Assembly: GCA_017999075.1 (NCBI GenBank)
Contig: JAGOBX010000040.1
Coordinates: forward strand, 1-13,820
Direction: 5' to 3'
Source: JAGOBX01 sp017999075 [NCBI: Candidatus Babelota bacterium]
Lineage (GTDB): Bacteria; JAGOBX01
Length of the DNA: 13,820 bases
Shown here: positions 6,799-13,820 of the stretch, piece after piece
Numbering within the stretch: the stretch's first letter is position 1
Layout of the letters: the number at the start of each line of letters is the position of its first letter
Translations under genes and position numbers: made by a program
Notes under the pieces: model-generated
Seen by the model: only the letters and a program-made list of their open reading frames with translations
Database searches by the model: none
Told to the model about the DNA's origin: nothing

Positions 6799-7956
6799 TT
6801 ACTCGAAAACAATTTCTCTGAATGAATCAGGATCATTAACATTTCCCTTTAAATCCGACATTGATACGCATTTTCTGCAGCATGTCCTTGATGGTTTATT
6901 AAAAGCAATTTCCCATCTTAATTTTTTGTATTGATCGCTTTCCCATATTTCTTCAAACTTATCATTTATTAAATTTCCCCATGGTTTTTGATTAAACCAG
7001 AATTCGCACGGCTTAAACGTACCGTTTGGATAAACAACAAGAATATACCACGGATATCTGCATTTAGGTTCAAACTTATTTGTTTCAGGTTTAATATGAT
7101 TTAAACTCTCATCCTTCAAATTAAATTTTTCAGGAATACGTTCGATTGAAACTCCGTATTTTTTAGAATCAATTATAACTTTATCGTAAAATTCATTATA
7201 TTTTTCTTTATGATGCCACATTGATTCACTACTCATTTCTTTCACGTCTTTATAAACAACCACATGAAAAAAACCCACCGACGTTCCTCCTATTTCCTTG
7301 ACAAATTTCAAGTAACCGTCATAATTCGAAACAGAAGTATTCATTAAAACAAAATTAAAATTTATAAGAGGATATTCTGTATTATATTTTTTTTTAAAAT
7401 TATTTATCATTTCAATATTCTTAATCAGAACTTCAAATTTAGCGCCGCGTTTTATATCCTCATATATATTTTTTTTATAACTGTCCATAGAAATTAATAA
7501 TCTGTAAAATTTCATCCGCACTAATTTTTCAGCAATTTCTTCAGTTAAAAGCTGGAGGTTTGTCATCATCCACATCTTCGGGACATTATAATTTTTCAGT
7601 ATATCGAGCAATCCGGAATAATTGCTGTGAACCAAAGGGTCAGTGCACGGAGAAAAAGCGATTTCTTCGGTTTTATATAAAACATTATCTCCGAATTTTT
7701 TAAAATCATCCAATTTAATCTGTTTAGGATCTTTCGGGTGATCTCCTAAAAATCCGAAATGACACATTTTGCAATGTAAATTACAAGTATCCTGAATATC
7801 CATAAATATCGTAAGAAATCTTTCGCGGGGTGGTTTAAACTTAATATATTTATAATATCCCGGAAAATATTTTTGAAAATAATATTTAAGTTTATACGGA
7901 TAAATTTTTTTAACCAATTTTATTAAAAATGGATCCGCAATTAAAGAATTATTCAT
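6799..7956 (-). CDS. Radical SAM/SPASM protein, tandem paralogue
   Basis: Radical SAM enzyme of 385 residues from the chosen start. Cluster cysteines are at 58, 62 and 65 (DTCNLHCKMCHF). SPASM cysteines are at 299 (KCRYPW), 317 (PCEFW), 359/360 and 363 (TCCRKC). The GGEP-like site reads SPCTDPL. Long stretches match the downstream paralogue (NESMW/SESMW, YNEFYDKV, RIP-KF, PWGNLI, KLRWEI), so the pair arose by tandem duplication. An ATG at 7971 would add five residues but has no ribosome site. The ATG at 7956 overlaps the upstream TGA as ATGA and is preceded by GGGGA 4 nt away, so it is preferred. The two copies differ most in the middle and at the N terminus, which suggests different substrates or a heteromeric pair. 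Substrate unknown. Confidence 0.88.
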   Translation of the reverse strand: MNNSLIADPFLIKLVKKIYPYKLKYYFQKYFPGYYKYIKFKPPRERFLTIFMDIQDTCNLHCKMCHFGFLGDHPKDPKQIKLDDFKKFGDNVLYKTEEIAFSPCTDPLVHSNYSGLLDILKNYNVPKMWMMTNLQLLTEEIAEKLVRMKFYRLLISMDSYKKNIYEDIKRGAKFEVLIKNIEMINNFKKKYNTEYPLINFNFVLMNTSVSNYDGYLKFVKEIGGTSVGFFHVVVYKDVKEMSSESMWHHKEKYNEFYDKVIIDSKKYGVSIERIPEKFNLKDESLNHIKPETNKFEPKCRYPWYILVVYPNGTFKPCEFWFNQKPWGNLINDKFEEIWESDQYKKLRWEIAFNKPSRTCCRKCVSMSDLKGNVNDPDSFREIVFE

Positions 7957-10900
7957 ATTTTCCCCGAACATCTGTAAAATATTTTTAAAACAAAACCCAA
8001 TAATTTTGAAACAGGTTTTAACAAAATTTTTTCCGGCAACGTAACAGTATTGAGTATATTTTTTATATAAATTGTATCTTGAAGATTATCGCATAATCCG
8101 GAACACGGCAAATTATAATTATTGATTTTTGTTTTGTCCAATTGATACGTTAGTTTTCTAAACTCAATTTGTTTTTTGCCGTTCCATATATCAGCAAAAC
8201 TATTTTCATTAATATTTCCTCTTGCATTTACTATACGGCAGCATGAATTGAATATTCCATCAGGAAAAATCTGAAAATACGCCCACCCTGCATAACAATT
8301 AAATTTTTTAAAAAGTCCGCTGTCGTATTCGGCATCATTATTTTTTTTTTCAATAATATTTTTTAAACGCCTTTCAAAAAAATCAAATTCTATCAAATCA
8401 ACTTTATGGCAATATTTTTTTTCAAATAAATTCATTACTGATTTTATTTCTAAAGCTTCCTGATATATTTTTTCAGCCTGTTCGTGAGTCAGCATAAGTT
8501 TTTCTGTTTGTCCTTTGACAATATCGACATGAGTAAATCTTATCTGTGAAGATTTTGTAATATATGCAAGCTCTATCATTCCTTTAAACTCAAAAAAATT
8601 CAAACTTAAAATAACATAATTCAATATTACATTAACATTTTTTTTCTTCGACAGCCGCATAAGATTAATTTTGGAAATACTGCTGATAAGGTTATTATAT
8701 ATTTCCGGACTGGCTGACGGATGCGTTATTTTATAAGTTTCTGCCGAAGCTGCCCATAAACTTATAATAACAGTATCAACATTATTATCAATAAGCATTC
8801 TTATCTTTCGGTTATCCATATTAAGAAAATTAGTATTTAAATCTATCCGCGAATAAGGTTTTGATTTAATAAGTTTTATTAAATTTTCTATTTTACTGTA
8901 AAGCATTGGTTCTCCGCCGCCGGAAATCGAAAAATAAAAAGTTCCGTTATCAAGAAGATATTTCACGGTTTCGGAAAGTTTTGAAAACGGGATTTCAACA
9001 GTTCTCAAAGTTTTATCAAGTTTTTTATCTTCCTGAATTTCAGGAGAATAACACCAGCATGCAATGCAGTTTGTATTGCATTTATAAGTCGGACAAATCG
9101 AAAATCTGTATGGAGCATTAAAAGCTAAAAAATGCGTATTAACACTTAAATAAAGTCTGTATGCATAAATTTTATTTTTTATCTTTAATTTAACTCTTCT
9201 GATTTTTTGAAAAAACAAGTCAAAATTAAAATTTATAATCAAATCAATAATATGAAGACGTTTTGCAAGACGGGTTGAATCTTTAAATCCTGAAATGTCT
9301 ATATTTCTGATCGGAAAAACTTCAGAATTATCAATATTTTGAATAAAACCAATTTGAGACAAAACAATAACAGTAACAGCCGAATAATTCCATAAAATAT
9401 CTTCATTCAATTTTATTTTAGTTTCTAATTTTAATGCTATTTCTTTTACAGAAAGATTTCCTGCGCACTCATTATAAAACATCCTGACAAATTTAATGTA
9501 TTCAGCTATTTTTAACATTCTTTTAAAAAAAGAACTGTCAGGCTGAATAAAAATATATACTGAAGAAATCATAGCTTTAACGCATAATAAAATTTCCCTG
9601 TAAGTAAGTTTTTCAATCTGTTTTACAGGAATCTCATATAACAGAGAATCAGGTATGAAATTAACTCTGTGATGATAATAATCCGACCATTTTTTTGCAT
9701 TGACTATACCGATATTCTTTGCTTCTTCAAACAATTTTGTCCCGGGGTGGGGGGTGCACAGCTGACCAATATATAATGGCACGGGAAGCGGATGAAAATA
9801 TTTTATCCAGCCGCATTCTTTTAAAATTTTATCGATAATTTCCGCTTGTTTATAATAAGTTGTAAGCGTATCTCCAGGATTTAACGCCATATAAGTAAAC
9901 ATCGGTACCATATTATTTTTCTTCAAAATTTCTGCTGCTTCAAGAGTAACCTCTATATTTTCTTCTTTGTTTACTGCTTTATGTGACTGCGCGTCAGCAG
10001 ATTCAATCCCCATCTCCATTCCTATGCATCCTGATTTTTTTATTAACGGCATCAGCTCCGAACATTGAACTATATGCGATGCCCGGGTCAGTCCAAGCCA
10101 TTGAATTTCAAGGCCGCGCGTAATAATTTCATTACATAAATCTCTGATGTAATCTTTTTTTAAAAACAGGTTGTCGTCCCAAAAATGTATTTTATCAATT
10201 TTTAAATCATTAGAAATTTTTTCAATTTCGTCAACTACATTTTTTACGCTCCGCCAGCGAAGTTTGCGTTTCCAATGATACGGCGAAACGCAGTAACTGC
10301 ATGCATACGGACAACCTCTGGAGCCCATAACAGGCATACGCCTGCCTCCTGTTATATGCATAGGAGTATCATAATTTTCCATAGGCATTAAATCCCATGC
10401 CGGAAATGGAATCGAATCCAAATCCTCTATAAATTCGCGGTCTCCTGAATATTTAAACATTCCATCTGATTTAAAAACAATTCCTTTAACTAAATTTAAA
10501 TCGTTCTTTTTATTCAATGCCTGAAGCAATTCTATAATTGTTGTTTCACCTTCAAATTTCACTACATAATCGGCATATTCCAGACTTTCTTCAGGATAAA
10601 TGGAAGGGTGCACTCCGCCTGCTATAATAGTTATTTTATCATCAAAAATTTGTTTTACTGATTTCATTATAGAAAAAGCAGAATCAGCCATAGCAGTCCA
10701 ATATGAAATCATCAAAATATCAGGATTAAATTCAATGATGTATTTCAAAGCATAATCTATAGAAAGATTTCCAGATTCCATATCCAGAAATTTAACTGAT
10801 ACATCAGGAAATTCTTTTCTTATTACCGCAAGCAGATACCCTATCCCAAGCGGCAAAATCCGTTTATGCTTATAATTCATCTCAAGCGGCGGCTGAATAA

Positions 10901-10970
10901 AAAGAATCCTATTCAAAAATAGCAGCTCCAATTTTTTATATTTTTTTACTGACCTTGCGACCAGCGCCAT
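7953..10970 (-). CDS. Double radical SAM fusion: B12-binding radical SAM plus radical SAM/SPASM
   Basis: A 1005-residue fusion of two complete enzymes. Residues ~20-160: B12-binding-type domain (ILFIQPPLE, IIAGGVHPSIYPEE, FEGE). Residues ~210-440: first radical SAM barrel with C220, C224, C227 (SRGCPYACSYC), GIES (321-324) and PHPGT (407-411), followed by a helical tail to ~490. Residues ~498-545 look like a small winged-helix linker. Residues ~620-830: second radical SAM barrel with C631, C635, C638 (KCNTNCIACWC) and a proper SGGGEP (683-688). Residues 892-960: SPASM cysteines C892, C910/C911, C956 and C960 around GNI and DIWN. The ATG at 10970 gives 18 residues before the conserved fold. 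A TTG at 10916 preceded by GGAG 9 nt away would start right at NRILFIQPP and is a serious alternative. The gene lies 91 bp after the upstream gene and ends in an ATGA overlap. Two radical reactions on one substrate is an inference. Confidence 0.87.
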   Translation of the reverse strand: MALVARSVKKYKKLELLFLNRILFIQPPLEMNYKHKRILPLGIGYLLAVIRKEFPDVSVKFLDMESGNLSIDYALKYIIEFNPDILMISYWTAMADSAFSIMKSVKQIFDDKITIIAGGVHPSIYPEESLEYADYVVKFEGETTIIELLQALNKKNDLNLVKGIVFKSDGMFKYSGDREFIEDLDSIPFPAWDLMPMENYDTPMHITGGRRMPVMGSRGCPYACSYCVSPYHWKRKLRWRSVKNVVDEIEKISNDLKIDKIHFWDDNLFLKKDYIRDLCNEIITRGLEIQWLGLTRASHIVQCSELMPLIKKSGCIGMEMGIESADAQSHKAVNKEENIEVTLEAAEILKKNNMVPMFTYMALNPGDTLTTYYKQAEIIDKILKECGWIKYFHPLPVPLYIGQLCTPHPGTKLFEEAKNIGIVNAKKWSDYYHHRVNFIPDSLLYEIPVKQIEKLTYREILLCVKAMISSVYIFIQPDSSFFKRMLKIAEYIKFVRMFYNECAGNLSVKEIALKLETKIKLNEDILWNYSAVTVIVLSQIGFIQNIDNSEVFPIRNIDISGFKDSTRLAKRLHIIDLIINFNFDLFFQKIRRVKLKIKNKIYAYRLYLSVNTHFLAFNAPYRFSICPTYKCNTNCIACWCYSPEIQEDKKLDKTLRTVEIPFSKLSETVKYLLDNGTFYFSISGGGEPMLYSKIENLIKLIKSKPYSRIDLNTNFLNMDNRKIRMLIDNNVDTVIISLWAASAETYKITHPSASPEIYNNLISSISKINLMRLSKKKNVNVILNYVILSLNFFEFKGMIELAYITKSSQIRFTHVDIVKGQTEKLMLTHEQAEKIYQEALEIKSVMNLFEKKYCHKVDLIEFDFFERRLKNIIEKKNNDAEYDSGLFKKFNCYAGWAYFQIFPDGIFNSCCRIVNARGNINENSFADIWNGKKQIEFRKLTYQLDKTKINNYNLPCSGLCDNLQDTIYIKNILNTVTLPEKILLKPVSKLLGFVLKIFYRCSGKI
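10926..10929 (-). promoter_or_regulatory. Internal Shine-Dalgarno-like GGAG for an alternative TTG start
   Basis: GGAG lies 9 nt before an in-frame TTG (10916-10914), codon 19 of the double radical SAM gene. The protein from that TTG begins at NRILFIQPP, where B12-binding radical SAM proteins normally begin. The upstream ATG at 10970 has only GGAAA about 9 nt away. Confidence 0.4.
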
Positions 10971-11061
10971 TTTAATATTTCCGATTGCGGCGCAGTATTA
11001 AAAACATCTGCAAACTTTAAATTAAAAACTTAAGCATCAAAACCGAAATATTTATAAACTT

Positions 11062-13632
11062 CTACATATCCAAATTTTTAACTAAAATTTCATATAGTCG
11101 CCTGATAATTTTTTTTTGAGAATATTCAGATTCAACTGTTTTTACAGAATTTTCAGAAACAGCACAATATAATTGCTTGTCCGTTGAAAGACTGATCATA
11201 TATTTAACAAATTCGTCTTTTGAATCTGCAAGCATCCCGTTTTTTTTATGTTTTATTATATTTCTTGTTTCTCCAAAATTATGAGATACAGTTGGTAATC
11301 CCATTGCCATATATTCAAAAAGTTTCGTCGGACTTTTTGATTCCATCCATTCTCTGTTTTCATTGTCAGGAATTAACGGCAACAATCCGATTCCTGATTT
11401 TTCAAGAAATTCAGGCATTTTGTCAGGATGAAGGTATCCGGTAAATTTTATCGGCAGATCAGGAAAATGATGTTTTTTAAATTCTTCAAGGTTTTTCATA
11501 TACGCTCCATCGCCAGCTATATGAAATTCGCTTTTTTTCAAAACTTTATAAACTTCATAAAAACATTCCATCAGAAATACTATGTTATCAAAAATCACTT
11601 TTCCCCATACCATTCCGTTCCATACAAAAATATTTTTTTCATCATTAAATTTCCTGTTAGAACTGATTTTAAATTTATCTGTGTCAACTCCTGTTGGTAT
11701 GTAAAATGTTTTTTCATTAAATTCCTTGAAGATATTAAGCAAATAATTGCTTGACACAATGCATAATTCGGCTCTTTTCGCAATATTTTCAGTTATTTTC
11801 GATATATTTCCAGAACCAAAAATAAACTTATTAAGCAATGGATTTTTAAACATGGGCGACCTGTCAAAATCAAAATCGTCGTAATCAAGAATTATCTTTT
11901 TCAATTTCAATTTTGAAAGAATATACGACGCAGCAGAATGATAATGAATTTTTTGAAGATACAAATAGTCCGAAGAATCAGCTGCTAAATGAATTAACGA
12001 TTTAATCATTGCAGTAATTCTACCGCGTTCTGAAATATTCAGCATATCTTCTCCGGAAATTTCAGGAAAAAATTTTTCCTGATACGAATATACTTTTGTA
12101 GTCATTCCGTACCGATTCAATCCTTTAGAAAAATCATAGCATCTGACACGCGTATAAGGTTTATGATAATCTGTTAATCCCACAAATATTATATTTTTAT
12201 TTTTATTTAAAACAGATAGCAGCCCGGTTTTCACCTTATTTTTCTTAATTTTTTTATACGCTTTTTTAACAGCATTTTCAAGTTGTTCCGGTTTCATATT
12301 CTCATGGTTTATGACGCATTTATTATATCCGTCATACAAAAAATAATTTTCTGTTAAAAGACGGTTTTCTTCTTTAAGTTTATCATAATACCTGCTTCCA
12401 GGAAATGGAGTGGCTATAGAAAACTGAACAGTATCAGGATTCAACTCAATTGCAGTTTCAATTGTTTTATCAATAGTTTCCAATGTTTCTCCAGGAAGTC
12501 CGAAACAAAAAGTCAAATGAACTTTAACTCCGATTTGTTTTGTGAATTTTATAATTTTTTTTGCAGTTTCAAGGTTAAGCGATTTATCCATTGAATTTAT
12601 TATTTCCTGCGATCCGCTTTCAAGCCCGTATTTTACTGATTTAAAACCGCTCCGTTTTAAAACCACCAATAAATCTTCTGTCATCAAATCTGCGCGGCAC
12701 ATAGCAGCCCAATCAATATTTATTTTTTCATCAATCAGCCTGTTTGCAAAATCATAACAGAATTCTTTGTTCACATTGAAAGTATCATCGTCAAAATACA
12801 ATGATTTTATATTATAATTTTCAATCAAATGCTTTATTTCTGAAACTATATTTGAAACCGAACGCTGCCTGAAATTTTTCCCTCCGTAAATTATTTGAGG
12901 CCAGGCGCAGAATATGCAACCGAACGGGCATCCTCGCGATGCAGTGATTTGAACAGAAGGCGTATTTATTCCTGAGGGAACATCCCAATAATTTTCAGGA
13001 GGAAAAGAAACTCTGTCAGGATACGGAAGAACATCAAGATTTTTCAGCAAATCTCTGCGGCCTGTATTAAAAATCTCATCGTTCTCAGGTTTAATGCTGT
13101 ATTTATAATTCTTTTTATATAACAGTCCTTTTATTCCGCATAAATCTTTATCGTCCCTTAATGAAACACATAATTCAAGCATTATAAATTCGTATTCACC
13201 GATAAGAACATAATCAACATTCTTATAATGGTTTTTTATAAATTCCGGCGAATACATGAAACTGTGAAGTCCTGCAAAAACAATTTTCGCCGACGTGCGG
13301 AGTTTTAAATATTCCGCATCTTTCAAATCTTTTTCTATCGAAACCGAACTTACTTCAAGAAGAATAATATCTGGTTTAAAACTAACTATCTTATCTAAAA
13401 AATCCTTTTCGCTTAAAAGTTCCGCCGCACCGTCTATTGCTAAAACTTCAAATCCGTTTTGTTTTAACAAACTTGAGGTGTACCCCAGAAAAAAAGGGTA
13501 CGGCATATAGCAGATTGACCCGTCATTCTTAAATTTTTCAAAATGAGGCCATCTGCTTCCAGCTCTTACAAAATAAAATTTTTCCTGTCCTGATTTTTTA
13601 TAAAAAGGACTATTGCATAAAGCTATCTTCAT
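11062..13632 (-). CDS. B12-binding-domain radical SAM fused to GT-B glycosyltransferase
   Basis: An 856-residue bifunctional protein and the first gene of the operon. Residues 1-165: B12-binding-type domain (MKIALCNSPF, PFFLGYTSSLLK, IVFAGLHSF, IGEYE). Residues ~225-460: radical SAM barrel with C235, C239, C242 (SRGCPFGCIFC), FDDDTF (280-285), YGLESGSQ (335-342), FGLPGET (377-383) and PFPGS (409-413). A lysine-rich linker (~455-477) leads to a glycosyltransferase: an acceptor half from NIIFVGLTDY (480-489) to about 640, then a donor half with IPTGVDTDKF (645-654), WNGMVWGK (671-678), IAGDGA (705-710) and KSPTKLFEYMAMGLP (766-780). The donor glutamate E773 is clear; the partner glutamate is off the usual EX7E spacing (E764, eight residues between). 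There are no membrane segments. The start is supported by the family's usual MKI opening. A strong promoter abuts it, giving a leaderless or nearly leaderless message. It probably couples a radical step with glycosyl transfer on the same product; the substrate is unknown. Confidence 0.88.
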   Translation of the reverse strand: MKIALCNSPFYKKSGQEKFYFVRAGSRWPHFEKFKNDGSICYMPYPFFLGYTSSLLKQNGFEVLAIDGAAELLSEKDFLDKIVSFKPDIILLEVSSVSIEKDLKDAEYLKLRTSAKIVFAGLHSFMYSPEFIKNHYKNVDYVLIGEYEFIMLELCVSLRDDKDLCGIKGLLYKKNYKYSIKPENDEIFNTGRRDLLKNLDVLPYPDRVSFPPENYWDVPSGINTPSVQITASRGCPFGCIFCAWPQIIYGGKNFRQRSVSNIVSEIKHLIENYNIKSLYFDDDTFNVNKEFCYDFANRLIDEKINIDWAAMCRADLMTEDLLVVLKRSGFKSVKYGLESGSQEIINSMDKSLNLETAKKIIKFTKQIGVKVHLTFCFGLPGETLETIDKTIETAIELNPDTVQFSIATPFPGSRYYDKLKEENRLLTENYFLYDGYNKCVINHENMKPEQLENAVKKAYKKIKKNKVKTGLLSVLNKNKNIIFVGLTDYHKPYTRVRCYDFSKGLNRYGMTTKVYSYQEKFFPEISGEDMLNISERGRITAMIKSLIHLAADSSDYLYLQKIHYHSAASYILSKLKLKKIILDYDDFDFDRSPMFKNPLLNKFIFGSGNISKITENIAKRAELCIVSSNYLLNIFKEFNEKTFYIPTGVDTDKFKISSNRKFNDEKNIFVWNGMVWGKVIFDNIVFLMECFYEVYKVLKKSEFHIAGDGAYMKNLEEFKKHHFPDLPIKFTGYLHPDKMPEFLEKSGIGLLPLIPDNENREWMESKSPTKLFEYMAMGLPTVSHNFGETRNIIKHKKNGMLADSKDEFVKYMISLSTDKQLYCAVSENSVKTVESEYSQKKIIRRLYEILVKNLDM

Positions 13633-13639
13633 TCGCGAA

Positions 13640-13668
13640 AGTATATATTTACGATTTCTTTAAGTCAA
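13640..13668 (-). promoter_or_regulatory. Strong sigma-70-type promoter of the six-gene operon
   Basis: TTGACT (13668-13663) and TATACT (13645-13640) are separated by exactly 17 bp; each box matches consensus at 5 of 6 positions. Transcription should begin near 13633, one base before the ATG at 13632, leaving no room for a ribosome binding site. It is the best promoter in the window. Confidence 0.7.
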
Positions 13669-13713
13669 GAATTTTTCAAGCTATATATGATAGTTCAATT
13701 TCGAGAACTCAAC

Positions 13714-13820
13714 ATGACATTCGATAAATTACAGAGTTTAAAGAAAAAAAAGCCGCCTACAAAAATCATAAAACAGCAAAAAATGGAATTTTTTGAAAAA
13801 AATATTTTTCAACCAATTTT
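13714..13820 (+). CDS. N-terminal start of an unidentified divergent gene (cut by window edge)
   Basis: An open frame starts with ATG at 13714 and runs to the window edge without a stop (35 complete codons). The product begins MTFDKLQSL, then a lysine-rich stretch (KKKKPP) and an EFFEKNIFQP segment. The composition is plausible for a protein, but no family was recognised. GAGAA about 7-8 nt before the ATG could serve as a weak ribosome site. A TATGAT at 13686-13691 could be its -10 box. It is divergent from the radical SAM-glycosyltransferase gene with 81 bp between the starts, so the two may share a control region. Confidence 0.45.
   Translation, partial: MTFDKLQSLKKKKPPTKIIKQQKMEFFEKNIFQPI

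Noticed and set aside
10972-11007. An 11-codon minus-strand mini-ORF (MFLILRRNRKY) ending one base before the ATG of the double radical SAM gene, inside a TTTAATA/TATTAAA inverted repeat (10971-10977 and 10996-11002).
   Set aside because: No ribosome site, low-complexity basic composition and high chance expectation in AT-rich DNA. It is not convincing as a leader or precursor peptide.
2934-13632. A RiPP gene cluster with a precursor peptide.
   Set aside because: The gaps between operon genes are 91 bp or less and hold no credible precursor; the intergenic regions upstream and downstream also lack one. Only the weak winged-helix similarity points this way.

Overview
The window is AT-rich (roughly 30% GC by eye) bacterial DNA with tight gene packing. 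It carries ordinary housekeeping genes at the left and, on the minus strand, a long operon built almost entirely of radical SAM enzymes and glycosyltransferases. Six radical SAM domains, each with an intact CX3CX2C iron-sulfur motif, point to an anaerobe or microaerophile. The species cannot be fixed from this sequence. AT-rich anaerobic lineages with many radical SAM genes (for example Elusimicrobiota- or Omnitrophota-like groups, or AT-rich deltaproteobacterial relatives) fit, but that is a guess.

Layout, left to right. Positions 3-71 hold the last codons of a plus-strand gene cut by the window edge. Positions 72-459 are non-coding and contain a long stem-loop (115-175) and a probable promoter (381-409) for cysK (460-1347, plus), an O-acetylserine sulfhydrylase. 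cysK converges on a short minus-strand operon, clpP-map (2754 down to 1383): a ClpP-family protease subunit followed 13 bp later by methionine aminopeptidase. clpP has the best Shine-Dalgarno site in the window and a TATAAT box. It is preceded by a 92-bp region bounded by 16-nt inverted repeats.

From 13632 down to 2934 lies the main feature, six genes on the minus strand, most with overlapping or nearly touching ends. They are: a B12-binding-type radical SAM domain fused to a GT-B glycosyltransferase (11062-13632); a B12-binding-type radical SAM domain fused to a second radical SAM plus SPASM domain (7953-10970); two tandem paralogous radical SAM/SPASM proteins (6799-7956 and 5656-6792); a stand-alone B12-binding-type radical SAM protein (4160-5659); and a stand-alone GT4 glycosyltransferase (2934-4163). 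Three junctions use the 4-bp ATGA stop/start overlap. The set is symmetric: each catalytic module (cobalamin-type radical SAM, SPASM radical SAM, glycosyltransferase) occurs both inside a fusion and as a separate protein. A near-consensus promoter (TTGACT-17-TATACT) sits so close to the first gene that its mRNA should be leaderless or nearly so.

The operon most likely makes or decorates a glycan, glycolipid or glycosylated metabolite that also needs difficult radical chemistry such as methylation at unactivated carbon, rearrangement or oxidation. No precursor peptide gene, transporter or polymerase was found in the window, so neither a RiPP pathway nor a complete surface-polysaccharide locus can be shown. 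At the right edge, a divergent plus-strand gene begins at 13714 and runs out of the window.
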